From Ganoderma boninense (Eukaryota > Basidiomycota > Agaricomycetes > Polyporales > Polyporaceae): DNA of 64,000 nucleotides. A program made the position numbers and the translations under genes. Each line of letters starts with the position of its first letter. The stretch's first letter is position 1. Where the stretch lies: the NCBI GenBank assembly GCA_002900995.3, contig CM035312.1, positions 62,001-126,000 of the forward strand. The letters run 5' to 3'. This document shows, piece by piece, positions 12,385-24,178 of the stretch. Below the pieces are notes generated by a model, which did not search any database, was not told where the DNA came from, and saw only the letters and a list, made by a program, of their open reading frames with translations.

Positions 12385-13860
12385 TTACCATGCTTGAAAT
12401 CCGCCGGTGACGAAGAAGCTAAATGCACATGGCTCATCAGCAAAACCACGACGACGGCACATCCATCGACACAAACACTCACTCGCTCCCAGTGCAGAAC
12501 GAGCTCGCGTCGCTCGCCAGCCAAACAGCGATCCCCCGCAGCTCGTCCGGGCGACCGATCCGCCCGAGCGGGTGGTCGGCAGCCAACGCCCTTTCTACCT
12601 CCGGCGGGATAGCCTGACCCAGCATCCTGTCCACACATACCACAGGGCGCGGTTCGAGTCAGCATCTCAGGGTGCACCTGCAGCGGACGCGAGAGGCACG
12701 CACGACGTTCTGATGGCGGCCGGGCTGATCGAGTTCACGCGGATGCCCTTCGTGCCCAGCTCGCACGCCATGCTCCGTGCGAGCTGGAGCACGGCCGACT
12801 TGGATGCGTTGTACGACATGGCCGAGCGACCCTAGAGGAGATGGTCGACAAATAACGACAAGTAAGTCGCCAAAACCGAGCCTAGATTAATATTGGAAGG
12901 AGACTGGCTCACCCTGTCCGAGCCGTGCGCCCCGACGCTCGCGATCATCGTGATGCTCCCGCCCCTCCCGAACCGCTCCATCTGCTGGCCGGCCGCCTGC
13001 GCCGTGAAGAGCGCGCCGTTGAGGTTCACGTCGAGGACCTACGTGATACGCCAGTGTGCGAGGACGTCTTCAGTTCGACGACCCCGCGCGAACGCATCAA
13101 CGAACGCGAACGCTCACCGTCTGAAAATGCTCCGCAGAGTGCGTCAGGCAAGGTTCCCGCTGCGGAAAAATCCCCGCAGCAGTCACGCACGCGTCCATCC
13201 GGCCCTCCCGGTCCCCAATCGTCCTCCCAATCTTCCACATCCCCTCCTAAGCAGCACACAGCCCACGCACTCAGCTCAGCATACACCGTAATCCCGCTCC
13301 CCTCAAGCACTCCATGGCTCACCTGGTCCCTTACGTCCGCGCAGACGTACTCGAGCCGCCCCCCGAACGCCCGCCCCGCGTACTCGCGCACCCTCGTCCA
13401 GGCCGCGTCGGGCGCCGCGGGGAGGTCGACGCAGTACACGGCGCGCGCGCGCGCCTCGACGAGCGCGAGCGCCATCTCGAGGCCCATGCCGCGGTGCGCG
13501 CCCGAGACGAGCGCGACGCGGTCCGCGAGCGAGAACTCGCGTGTGAAGAGCGTCGGTTCCGGCGCTGGGGTCATCGTGAGTATCATGTCAGGACTGGATG
13601 CGCAGTGGGATAGAGCGAGAGAGAAACGGACATGCCGGAGGGGACGCTTGGAGTGCCCGCGCGGTGCCGACGGGGCCGTAGGGGGGAAGGGTGTGGTCAG
13701 TGAGGCGGCCGCTATCGCTGGGGGTGCGTAATGGAGCCGTGGTTGATAGCTTGGCTCGGACTGCCGATAGACGCGATAGACGGTGGGGCTGGAGTCGTGC
13801 TCTGACTTGCGCCGCGATGGCGCGGGTGCTGGTATTCGCCACTCTGGATCCAGGAAGCAT
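12385..13860 (-). CDS. Short-chain dehydrogenase/reductase, copy A, intact
   Basis: Seven exons, 343 aa: 13860-13632, 13564-13323, 13246-13118, 13038-12913, 12831-12704, 12626-12483, 12418-12385. Every intron is short with GT-AG ends and the phases match the other copies exactly. The N-terminal 75 residues are rich in Arg, Ser and Ala and lack acidic residues, as in mitochondrial presequences. The Rossmann domain follows: TGxxxGxG motif ([13 protein letters not shown]), an Asp at the end of the second strand (VYCVDLP, favouring NAD(H) by family rule), catalytic Ser in the IASVGAHG segment, YxxxK in MSYNASKSA, and the C-terminal block [19 protein letters not shown]. These are classical SDR features, nearest in style to sorbose reductase or arabinitol dehydrogenase types. 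Substrate unknown. Confidence 0.87.
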
Positions 13861-15735
13861 GCTACACAGCAGAGGAAAGGGAGGTCGGTCGTAGTTGGAC
13901 GTCAGGAAGAGCAGCGTAATGGGGCGGGGGGGGGGGGGGTTGGCCTATAAATGCCAATGCTCATGAATGGTCTGTCTCTCGGGTGGATCCATGACAATAC
14001 CTAGAAAGTGCAATGTGAGTTCACGGAACAGCTGAAAAGAGAATGTTCGAACTCAAAAAATTGATTGCCACCGACCCTCGTCACGAGTGTCGGGGTTACG
14101 AGTCCATGAGGCTTTACCTTCCATCCCTCCGGAGGTTCTCAAGTTTGGTTGACGAGCGTCGTCCCGAGGAGCCAATGCTTCTATTCGCCACGAAACCTTC
14201 CAGATTCCAAATCCCACATCTCACATAGGCTGATATGCGGATGGAAAGCCAGAGGATGCATAACAATGGCCACTGCAATTTTCCCGGTCTTATCTCTGTC
14301 CTTCTCACCATGCAAATTGGCGGCCGCGGACGCATGCAGCCGAACAGTCCAATCGCGCGAGCTCGACGACGTGACTTGAAAGACACTCACTCGCTCTCCA
14401 TGCAGGCGAACGCGTCGCCCGGTCTGTCCTCCTGAGTGGGTTCGTCTCTTCGGATATGCGGGATACTGCCCCATAAGCTTGGCGATCACGTCATGGAAAG
14501 AAGAGGAGGGGGGGGGGTTGTGTGGGCCCTCAGAGCAGCGAGAAGGAGTAGACTGCATGATGCTCTAGCCGAGAGCGAGTTAACCCGTATACGGTGCCAA
14601 CCTGGCTCGCACACAGTTGCATGATATGCAGGCATCCTTTGAGGAGTGGAAGGTGGCATTGTGGAAACAGAGCTGTTCGAGGAACCCGAGCCGCCGATCG
14701 CGACTGGACTCGTGCATGCCCACACCTGGAGTTGTCTGGTTAGAGAAGGGGAGGTCTCAAGTGCACAAGCCGCGCACGAGGAGGTCGAGAAGAAAATGCG
14801 ATTGAGGTGCGACGAGGAACTGAAGGCAGGCACTCGTCGAGGATGGGTTGGGGGCCCGAAGACAATGCTAGCAGTGGTCGTCAGAAAGAAGGCCGCGCAG
14901 GCGGCCGTAGCTTCCACAAACGGCGTCCACGGCCCGGCCACGCAGTCTTGCCCCGCTGCGAGGCCCGGCTCTACTTAACCCCCTTCAGATCTCTCTCTTT
15001 CTTCCGTCCCTAGACCAAGTATGCATAACCTCTTATTTACAGCACCATTCTCTTGTGCGCATATGCGTCGGCTGCACGGGCGAGTCGCAAGTACGCCGCG
15101 CTGCATGGCTGCCAGATGTCCCAATACTACTAAAAGACCCTTCCAGTTCACTAGCAGATTGACCGACTTCGACGAATTTCTTGGGGGAATGGTGTGAAGC
15201 TGATGGTATTCTTCGCCGGCCACTCCATGAGGCTCCCATACGGCGGTGTTTGCGCAACCTGTGACCTGGCGTGGTTCACTCGAATTCCAGTTCCGAACAC
15301 AGTCGCGCACCCGTCGCGATTCGGCACACATGCTTGCAGGCATGCCATGGAGCCTCGAACATCCCACAGTCAGATGCCAGGTGTGCGCGTCCTCCAGGCC
15401 TTGCATTTCCCTGATGGAAGTGGAAGCAAGAAGCCACGCAGGCGAGCTCGAGGCTCGCTGCCGACGACGCGCTTTCCAACGGCATCTGCCCAAACGGCAG
15501 CCTTCGCCGGCCGCTTTCGTATACGTTAATAGCGTTCATAAAAAGACACCGGCGACAAAAGTAACGACAGTCTAACACCACTGGCGACGCACCTCAGGAA
15601 TTGCACCTTCCAAGCTATCCGACGACCAACACTGAACCCGTCGCAAAGCAGCGAGGCGAGGCCCTTCTGTGTGTACCCCCCCACATCTACATCTTGATGT
15701 CCACCATCCTGGGATCGTCAAACCTCCTCCGCAGA
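13861..15735. other. Gene-free stretch with an SDR relic
   Basis: It holds a G-rich tract (13921-13939, GGGG C then 14 G), the presumed promoter of SDR gene A, the SDR relic at 14386-14655 and, beyond about 15,000, sequence in which I see no gene. Frames at 14486-14978 on both strands overlap the relic and are not supported. Confidence 0.4.
14386..14655 (-). pseudogene. SDR relic (exon 5 and exon 6 pieces)
   Basis: On the minus strand, 14655-14571 resembles exon 5 of SDR copy B (the ACCCGTATACGGTGC stretch is shared exactly, read on the plus strand, and the codons for HSSK-A-LQM-RS-ACELG are recognisable). 14422-14386 resembles the end of exon 6 with its GTGAGT donor. The order fits a decayed minus-strand copy. 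Stops and indels abound and no open frame survives. A weak exon-4-like patch may sit near 14860-14950. Confidence 0.6.
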
Positions 15736-16971
15736 ATGTCAACATCTTCAGCCCCCACCCCACCGCGCATCGCCATCATCGGCGGCGGCCCCGGCGGCCT
15801 CACGCTCCTCCTCACGCTCCGCAAGCGCGGCATCCCCGCGACGCTCTACGAGCGCGAGCCCAGCTCCACCGCGCGCCGGCACCTCGGGGGCACGCTCGAC
15901 CTGGGGTACGACAGCGGGCAGCGCGCGCTGCGCGAGAACGGCCTGCAGGCCGAATGGACCGCGCATTCATGCCCGGAGGGCGACAGCAACCGATTCTACG
16001 ACAGCCAGACGCTCATCGCGTCCTTCTCTGGGGCCGCCGACTCGCAGGACCCGCGCGACCTCCGCCCCGAGATCGACCGCTCCGCCCTCCGCGAGATCAT
16101 GCTCCGCGCCATCTCGCCCGACGACCCTCAGGCTGCCGACGAGGAGCCGATCAAGTGGGGCCACACGCTCACCGCGGTGCGCGCGCTGGGTGGGGGCGAG
16201 CACGAGCTCACGTTCGCCAACGGGCACACCGCCGTCAGCGACGTCCTCGTCGGCGCCGACGGCGCGCACTCCAAGGTGCGCCCGCTGCTCTCGCCCGCGC
16301 AGCCGCTCTACCACGGCGTCACGGGCGCAGAGATCTCGCTCGCGCCCGAGACGGCGGCGTCGCCCGCGCTCGCCGAGACGGTCGCGAACGTCGGCGCGGG
16401 GAGCATGTGGGCGGTGGACGGGCCGCAGATGCTCGGGGCGCAGGTGAACGGGAACGGGCGTATCCGGACGTACGCGTGGTTCCGCGCCGGGGAGGAGGAC
16501 TGGCGGCTGCCCACGGACCCCGCTGCGGCGCGCGCGGCGCTGCTCGCGGTGTACGCGGGGTGGCAGCCGTGGATGCGCGCGCTGATCGCGCACTGCGACC
16601 CCGCAGCGATGTACGAGCGGCCGCTGTACCACCTCCCGCTCGACCACGCGTGGGCGCACGGCGACGGGGTCACGCTCCTCGGGGACGCGGCGCACCTCAT
16701 GTCGCCGTTCGCGGGCGCGGGCGCGAACCTGGCGATGCTGGACGGGCTCGAGCTCGGGCTTGTGCTGGAGGAGGCGGTCAAAGGGGGGAAGAGCAGGGCG
16801 GAGCGCGAGGCGGCGATTAAGGTGTGGGAGGACGAGCGCATGAGCGAGGGGAGGAGGGTCATGGCGATCGCTGCGCGCAATGTCGAGGTGGCGTTCTCGG
16901 GTGTGGGCCCTCAGGCTATCATGGAGGCCATGGGGGAAAGTATGAACGCCGCGTCGCGGCGTAAGGCCTGA
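15736..16971 (+). CDS. FAD-dependent monooxygenase, TetX/aromatic-hydroxylase-like
   Basis: A single exon of 411 aa. The N-terminus has the dinucleotide-binding motif IAIIGGGPGGLTLLL ending in an acidic residue (LYERE), followed by GGTLDLGYDSGQRAL, a block typical of TetX-like flavin monooxygenases. The second FAD motif is GADGAHSKVR near residue 175, and the third is GDAAHLMSPFAGAGAN near residue 310. The length fits the family (about 380-430). The family hydroxylates diverse aromatic or polycyclic substrates using NAD(P)H and O2; the substrate here is unknown. ATG 15736 has A at -3; an in-frame ATG at 15697 would add 13 residues. No intron and strong third-position GC set it apart from the neighbouring multi-exon genes, so ancient transfer is possible but unproven. 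Confidence 0.88.
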   Translation: MSTSSAPTPPRIAIIGGGPGGLTLLLTLRKRGIPATLYEREPSSTARRHLGGTLDLGYDSGQRALRENGLQAEWTAHSCPEGDSNRFYDSQTLIASFSGAADSQDPRDLRPEIDRSALREIMLRAISPDDPQAADEEPIKWGHTLTAVRALGGGEHELTFANGHTAVSDVLVGADGAHSKVRPLLSPAQPLYHGVTGAEISLAPETAASPALAETVANVGAGSMWAVDGPQMLGAQVNGNGRIRTYAWFRAGEEDWRLPTDPAAARAALLAVYAGWQPWMRALIAHCDPAAMYERPLYHLPLDHAWAHGDGVTLLGDAAHLMSPFAGAGANLAMLDGLELGLVLEEAVKGGKSRAEREAAIKVWEDERMSEGRRVMAIAARNVEVAFSGVGPQAIMEAMGESMNAASRRKA

Positions 16972-19900
16972 TCTATGCGAATGTACACCTTGTCATTGTA
17001 AGATAGGTTGTCAGCATCGGTGGTGTATACGAGGCATAGGTATTCCTACCTTAGGCCTGTTGAATTGACATGCAATCACCTTCTACAAAGCAAGCGTAGG
17101 ATTCAAACGCCGACATCGACAAGGAGAAGAGTGACCGTTAAACATTGCGCTACCTAGACATTCGCCGCGCATGACCGTGAAGGTGAATGGACAGTACCGC
17201 AAGGTCGCTGTATACGAGCAATATTTATGTCCTAGCAGCTTGTACCAAACAGACTGATCTGCTCCGGCACAGGCGTATATATATTTTTGAACCACGTCGC
17301 CTCGTGCGCTGGCTGCCTTCTCGAAGACGAGACAGACGAGAATTTCGCCAGCATTGATGGTTGCCTGCGCCTGGAACCTCGCATGACGAGATCTCTTCAC
17401 CCCAACACCCCACGCGCGAGGGCTCTTTCCTGGCGGACGGAAGCTGTGGCTGCACTGCAGCTAGCAACAGAGTGGTTAAGTATCGGTGAGCGGCTAACCG
17501 ACCTTCGCTAACGACGGCAGCATCCTGACGGCGTATGTAGCTTGGTTTTAGCCCCTGCCGAGATATCCTGCGGCTGGTCTTCGAAGATATCAAGGGAACA
17601 CCACGAGTGAGGATTGGGGGCGGTGGTGGCGGTGGTGGTGAGACTCTCGCCAGACACACTCCTGCCGTCAAAGATGGAGTCGTCTTGATATTTGCCAGCC
17701 TAAGCGCGTCTAGGGAACGGTCTCGCGGGGAGCCGTATGCGCTTATAAAAGGGCACGACGCGACATATGCAGCGGCTGGAACGGCACGCTTGGTTCTGTG
17801 AAATGGAGCGCTGATCAGACTGACGCAGCAGGAGGCTTTAAATGCAGCGAATGCATAGGCCAGTCTACTACTCAGCCTACCGGGGGGTAATACACGCATG
17901 GACAGAGAGATCTGCGGTACGGCAGGAGTCGTGACGAGAAAGGACTGTGTACGGACCTGAATATCGAATGCTCCATCCTTCTCCGTACGCCATCGTCGGG
18001 TGCCTACTTGCTAGTCCATGCCATGTCGCAGACTGCGTCAGGCCATCATCGAAGGGTGACTTGGGACCTGTTGAAAGCAGCACTCTTCGTCACCTGCGCA
18101 TAGGGAACGAGCGGATGTAGAACCCACCTGGCAGGCTCACGCGGGGTATCGTTGTCGTTGTGTCGCCTGCTCAGGCATAGGTTCCCACGAGATTGGCGAC
18201 GACACCATCAGCAAAAGCGCAACTTCACTGTAAAGCAATGGAGGGCGCTACGGAACCGTACAGTTGATTGTAAGAATTCGCAGGCTCCGGCCCCGTCCGG
18301 CAGGGCCTTACAGTGAATGGCAGGATACGATTGTGGTCTATAGGACCTTATCGCAGACGATACGCTACTGTAGAGCCATGCAGTCCGTTCAGCGGACACG
18401 CCCAAGAGTTACAGGGATCTGTAAGGCGTCCATCGGACACGACCATAACTTATATAGCTCTATAAGCATCCGCAGGATTCCGGCCACCGTGTCCCTAACA
18501 CTCTAATAAATCTCTTCTTCTATGCGATTGGATATCTGTTCTGTCTCATTCCCATCACAAACCATGGCCAAGCTCCGAGCCCCGCCATCAATCGCACACT
18601 TTGTGCGGGGGCAGGACACGCCGCCAACTTGAACGGCCCGTTGCCAGTGTCTCAAGAGGCGATCTTCTCCCTTCTCTTCTCCTCTGCCTCGCGCCCGAGT
18701 CCATCTCCCCCAACCCCAGTGAATGCCTATACCCCCAAAACCGTCCCACCATCGTTACCCCAACAAGTCTTCATCCCATGCCAGACTACTCGAATCGGCA
18801 GGTTGGTATGACGTCAACTTCCAAGTCCTCGTTATAGGCGCGGGTTGCGCGACTTCACCCCAACTTTGCACTTGACCTCTGTCCGCCATCTTCCCTCTGC
18901 TTTCCGTCTCCTCTCAGCGGACTTGCTAACCCTTCCTGGTTTCTCTTATATGAGTTGACGCCCACTGTCTCCGTCCATTCGCTCTGGTACTAGTGGCCTC
19001 AGAGGTGCATTTCCCGACTATGGCAACTACGGTTTTTCGTTTCACCCTACCACACGTTCATCTGATCGTCAGCAGCTCTGTCAGACAATACCGAGGTGAG
19101 TTTTAAATTATATTTCTAGTTCTCTGCATTTTCGGATCGTCGCACGGGATAGAAAGGTGCGTACTTGTAATTTTAGGCCCTTGGCTGGTGTGTAGGCGGT
19201 TGGCAGTCGTCCGTCGGGTTTTAGGTACGTCTGCCGGAGCACAGTGAGCTTGCGGTAAGTCCTCAATCTTCTACTTGATTGCTGGCATGTTTTCATTCTT
19301 GCGGAGGGTCCAAAGGTGCGTCGTCGTCGGGTTCTGCAGGCGTTCAGGCGATGCGCAAGCATCTTCGGGTATCCAGGTACGTTCTATACGGTCTCGTTCA
19401 TGCATTTAGGTGCGCACCTGCGACTCCGAGCCACTGCGCTCCCCAACTCTCGATGTTGCTGTACTCAGGCAGCCTCGTTCGGAAGGTGCGTCCGCTTTTG
19501 CTCTCTCTATCACTATAACTGTATGTGTACCGACTTAGTCACATACTTATCGTCGCGTATACTATATGCTGTATTGAACAATGGTCCCTTTTACAATATA
19601 TTTCTTTGTTCATTCATCATTATCCGGAAGGGTTCGCCGGTCGGAATCTCGGACGGCGTCAACGTACTCTATCATTCTTCATAGGATTCCGTAGGTCCCT
19701 ACAGCGCTTTGGTGGGCCAACTGCAGGCTCCTACCGTAGCACACAGGATATACTACAGAGTCTTGCATGGCACTACAATCTGTTGATGGCTGAACTACAG
19801 GGCAATACAGCCTCTTCTGAGGCATACTATAGGCTCCTACAGAGCTTTACGATGTCCTGCAGGAGTCCGCGGGGTACTTACGATGCTCTACCGACATTGT

Positions 19901-20047
19901 AGACAATTACTAAACCTGCAGATCCCTGTAAGCCCAGTGCCTAGTTTGCTGATGACAGGTCGAGGGCGTCATGGATCGATTTGAAGGGGGCTCAAAGTCA
20001 GAGATAGCATGGACGAGCTGTGGACGAGTTCAAGCTTACAGTACATA
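16972..20047. other. Gene-poor, repeat-containing stretch
   Basis: About 3 kb with no supported coding region. Two blocks (18230-18480 and 19690-19940) are rich in short CTACAG/CTGTAG-type words. A TATA-like sequence near 18450 and a CT-rich stretch around 18500-18600 could be a promoter, but the frames after ATG 18564 close quickly. A noncoding transcript cannot be excluded. Confidence 0.4.
19690..19940. repeat. Degenerate repeat block with many CTACAG/CTGCAG words
   Basis: The phrase AGGCTCCTAC occurs at about 19722 and again at about 19829, each followed by a similar 25-30 base tail, so at least two imperfect direct copies lie about 107 bp apart. TACAG or its variants recur every 10-30 bases. 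A related phrase, TTACAGGGATCTG, occurs at about 18410 and inverted near 19930. This looks like the remains of a repetitive element rather than coding DNA. Confidence 0.45.
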
Positions 20048-20754
20048 AGCCTCCCTCAATTCTCTGTTTTATTTTTCCCCTGGGCAGAAGCGCCCTCGCT
20101 TAGGCCCGTGATGTGACCCGTCCCAGGTCTCCCTCGCACGAGAAATACATCGTTCTTACCATGTTTTCTCCTTCGTAAAACTCCTCGGCAGGCTCTCGGC
20201 AGGTCGACGTCGGGGCGGGGAAGGCGGGGGCAGCGGGGGGGGACGTTGGAGGGGCAGAGGGCGGGCGGGCGTCTGACTGCTGCCTCCCATCAAACGGCGC
20301 TTCGGAAATCGCAAAATACACCTGCCTAGGACGCGCCATGAAGAGTGAATCTAGTTATTCAACGCGAAGGACACGGGTGGTGGCAAGAGTTCAGTACAGT
20401 GATGTATGGTATAATCATATAATCTAGTCTTTGGAAGCCAATGTTCGGGGAGGAAGGTGTATGTACAGTTGCATCCCTCCACCACTGCTGAGCTAGGCGC
20501 CGATCAATATTGATGGGAGGCAGCAGTCAGACGCCCGCCCGCCCTCTGCCCCTCCAACGTCCCCCCCCGCTGCCCCCGCCTTCCCGCCCCGACGTCGACC
20601 TGCCGAGAGCCTGCCGAGGAGTTTTACGAAGGAGAAAACATGGTAAGAACGATGTATTTCTCGTGCGAGGGAGACCTGGGACGGGTCACATCACGGGCCT
20701 AAGCGAGGGCGCTTCTGCCCAGGGGAAAAATAAAACAGAGAATTGAGGGAGGCT
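20048..20754. mobile_element. Foldback-type element with about 245-bp terminal inverted repeats
   Basis: The left arm 20048-20293 and right arm 20510-20754 are inverted copies that appear identical apart from one missing C in the right arm (TTCCCCGCC against TTCCCGCC). The spacer is 216 bp. The termini read AGCCTCCCTCAATTCTCTG and its complement, and both flanks show ATA, a possible 3-bp target duplication. There is no transposase frame. On the minus strand the left arm contains a 79-codon frame (20339-20100) whose equivalent in the right arm is frameshifted by the missing base. The near identity implies recent origin or gene conversion. It ends 250 bp before the kinase gene. Confidence 0.7.
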
Positions 20755-21004
20755 ATAGCTACGGCCGAGCGCGGGGATGGCTCGGGAGCCGGCAAAGGCC
20801 CGGAGACTCGGAGCCTGGAGGACGCCGATGGTGGTTGATTTTGAATGGGCGCTCCTACTTTATCCGTTATTTGCCTGAGGAAGCGCCGGTGTGGTGGCGG
20901 GAAGTTGAACTGTTCATGTTGATGGTGGTCCGCACCACGGTCTTCCAACTTCATTCTGCACAAGGTCTCGGAGCAATCCTGAGCTCAATTCGCGCATTAA
21001 CACA

Positions 21005-22596
21005 ATGTTCAGTGTACGCAATGTGGCCCGGAGACTCGCCGCCCTCGTCAGCCCTGGCCCACCACGGCCACCTTCCCCTCCCCGTGCCCCTCCACAGCCA
21101 CCTTCCTAACAATAGACCCCTCTCAGCGTATCGAAGAAGAGACCCTCCCGCATTATGACCCGACCGACGTCTACCCGGTGCGAATGGGGGAGGTCTTCCA
21201 GTCCCGCTACCAGGTCGTCGGCAAGCTGGGCTACGGTGCGTATTCCACCGTCTGGCTTTGCCGCGACCTCGTGTAAGCGTCCAGTCGACTGTCCTCCTCG
21301 CATGTACGTTGCTGACCGTATGCCTGCAGAGGACACCGCTACGTGACCGTCAAAGTCTGCACCCGCAACGCCATCCCCGTCAAGCGTGAGCTCGCCGCCC
21401 TCGAGCACCTGAACCGCCTCCCATGGACAATGCACGGCGGCCGGCCCCACATCCGCACCCTCCTCGACCAATTCGTGCTCACTTCCACCCCCGCCGAGGG
21501 GCCGCCCACGTCGTCTGTCTCTGAGACGCCAGGCTCCGAGTCTGCGCCCCCGCAGTCCTTCCAGTGCCTCGTTCACAAACCCATGCTGATGTCCATCTCC
21601 GCGCTTCGGGACTTCCTTCGGGGCAAGAAGCTGGACGAGCAGCTCGCGAAGCTCGTCTTGATCCACGTCCTCACCGCGCTCGACTATCTGCACTCCAAGG
21701 CCAACCTCATCCACACCGGTCAGTCGTCCTCTCTCAGGTTTCCGCACCACTGACCGACCCGCGTGCCCGTCCGTGCTCCAGACATCAACGAGCACAACAT
21801 CCTCCTCGACCTCGACGACGCGCCCACCCTCACCGCGTTCGAGGAGGCCGAGCGCACGAGCCCCCTCCCGCGCAAGGACGCCGGGGGCGGGCGCACCATA
21901 TACCTCTCCCGCGCCTTCGAGACCGCGCCCGAGAACTACGGCAAGCCCGTGCTCTGCGACTTCGGGGAGGCGCGGATCGGGCTCACCGCCAAACACACGG
22001 GCCTCGTCCAGCCGGACCAGTACCGCGCGCCCGAGGTCATCCTCGGGGTGCCGTGGGACGAGAAGGTGGACATCTGGACCGTCGGCGTCTTGGTGAGTAA
22101 CGAGAACGAGAACGGGCCTCAGTGACGCACGCATATGCTCACGGACTTGCGACATCTGCAGATATGGGACATGTTCGAGGGCAAGAACATGTTCAGGCCG
22201 TACGGCGGGCCGGAGGACAAGCGGGACGACGTGTACCACCTCGCGCACATGGTCGCGCTGCTCGGCCCTCCGCCCGTCGACTTTCTGACGCGGTGCACGA
22301 CGGCGGAGCGCTCGCAGTTCTTCGACAAACAAGGCAAAGAGAGTCTCGTTCCCGGCAGTTCCGCACATGCTGACTAGAATTCGTACTACTTCTGTGTTGC
22401 AGGCAATTGGATCGGCGCGACGAGCATGCCCGACGACAGCCTCGAGCAGTCGGAGACGAACTTGGAGGGCGAGGACAAGGCCCTCTTCCTCGCGTTCGTC
22501 CGCAAGATGGTCAGATGGGACCCGGAAGAACGTGCCTCCGCCAAGGAGCTGCTGCGCGATCCGTGGCTCAACACCTTCAAGCCGCGGCAGTCGTAA
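21005..22596 (+). CDS. SRPK-type serine/threonine kinase-like protein
   Basis: Six exons, 417 aa: 21005-21046, 21127-21272, 21330-21718, 21782-22092, 22162-22333, 22403-22596. A basic N-terminus ([11 protein letters not shown]) leads to [18 protein letters not shown] and the glycine loop [16 protein letters not shown], the signature of SR-protein kinases and their agaricomycete expansions. The ATP-anchoring Lys is K71 (VTVKV) and DFG is at 252-254. The catalytic loop reads HTDINEHN, with Asn195 where active kinases carry Lys, so activity may be reduced or lost. Intron 5 (22334-22402) is best read as GC-AG (CAAG|GCAAAG), which restores the family phrase QGNWIG; a weak GT donor 7 nt downstream is the alternative. 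Exon 1 is the least certain part. Confidence 0.82.
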
Positions 22597-24178
22597 GAGG
22601 GCGCTCTTTGCGGTCCAGAGCATCGGCACTGTGGGGGTCACTGTCGCGGCGTGTGTGTGTGCTCTCAGTGAGCGCACCGAGGCACCTGTAAAGAGATTAG
22701 AATATTGACTCACCCTGAGCTTCCTGAGTACTGCGACCGTCGCGGGACAGGCGCATCTGTGCAGGTTCCCGAGACAGCAAATCTGAGAATCGGAGAATGC
22801 ACACTGGATACGTAGATTGTGGGTCCCGGCAGGGGCAAGTCGCCTGGAACGTTGCCAAAGTTGCCGGCGGCTGCCTGATGCTGGACTTGTAATCCAGTTT
22901 GTACCTGTCTCTGTCCACTGTCCCCCCTTTCTTCCTACACGCGACTTCCCACACTTGCACCATCTATGCCATCCCAGGACGGGAACCCCTCGAGTCGGAC
23001 AGATGTTCGGCGGGCAGTACAGTGTTAATTCCGGTTATGCAGACTGACCGGGTACCATACGAGGGATCGCCCAGCCGTGCAAGTAAGCAAACGCATAATC
23101 TTTCATTGGCATGAGAGGACGCGAGGCAGTTGAGTTGGCACGTAGCTTGGGCTCAAGGTAGCACGTCCAAGAGTTGTCCACCCATTCTCACAGCACCACA
23201 CCTTCGCGTGTTTATGCTCGCTCATATCATCCGACTCGTCGATCATATACCACGTGTGTGCGCAATGCGCGCACGTTCACACCAATTGTACATGCCGCGA
23301 TGCCAGTGGCCTTTCTGGCTCGACAGTCTTGGAAGAGAGTAGGAGCATTTCTAGGCCGACAGGATCACGACAAAGTATGGTGTGCGGCCACCCATCCCAG
23401 CACGAAGCACCGATTAGGAGGGCGCTTTCTGCGACGACGACATCTTCCAGAGCCGCCCATTGACTTGGAGAACACCAAGCTGCAAGCAGCCAGCGAGAAA
23501 AACGTGGGTCGGAGATGGTACGTATCACTTGCACCTTAACTTGTCGAATCGATTCGGACTCGGACTTCAGGCTACTGCCAAACCTGAATATGCCGGCCCG
23601 CGGTGAGATTTCCGGTCCACCTCGTAGCATTTTACAGTTGCACTGTGTTGAGCGCGAGATACAGGTGGCGGGTCAGCGCGGGCCAGGTGGGTAGGCAGGG
23701 TGATGATGGCGGATGAGAGCAAGAGCCGAGGCAGTCTGGGCGCTTGTCCTCCTCGTCGCATGGCACACGACCGCTGCCTGTTTATATTGTTTGCTTACAA
23801 TATTGTAACTTGAATCGTATGCTTCTGTATACCGCGAAATGGACATCTCCGAGAGCAACCTGCGTGCGTGCTCTTCCCCGCCTGCCACATGTAAGTGTCT
23901 CGCGAATACCTGTCTTCCGCCGCATGTGCCGCCCTCTGTCTGCCGCGTACCATGTGTGCTCTCTATGCCCCAGAACACACCATATCTCAGTGTATGTGGT
24001 GCTCCTGGGCCTGGGAGCTCGTAAGCGGCACCCGCAATCACGCACGCCGGCACCCACCGCCGAGGGTCGCATGGCACCCGCAGAAAGCATCGTCCTGTCA
24101 GTGGGCTCGATGCCCGCGCTCGCTTGCATCGGCACTGTCAGCGCGGGAGGTTGAACGCCCGTGCATGTGGTGCTTTAG
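22597..24178. other. Intergenic, no gene seen
   Basis: About 1.6 kb after the kinase. Frames reach only 136 codons, overlap on both strands, and lack domains or convincing splice partners. No RNA gene recognised. Confidence 0.4.

Noticed and set aside
13921..13939. G-rich tract as a telomere-like or regulatory quadruplex
   Set aside because: It is a plain homopolymer run near the SDR A promoter; no repeat unit or conserved counterpart at the other SDR genes.
15669..16820. 383-codon plus-strand frame and 242-codon minus-strand frame over the FAD monooxygenase
   Set aside because: Both are Arg/Ala/Pro-rich shadows of the real frame, which has all three FAD motifs.
20100..20339. 79-codon minus-strand frame in the foldback arm as a gene
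   Set aside because: It lies wholly in the inverted-repeat element, is low in complexity, and is broken in the other arm.
21106..22713. 535-codon minus-strand frame
   Set aside because: It is antisense to the kinase exons and runs straight across their introns; it is a by-product of GC-rich codon use, without a domain.
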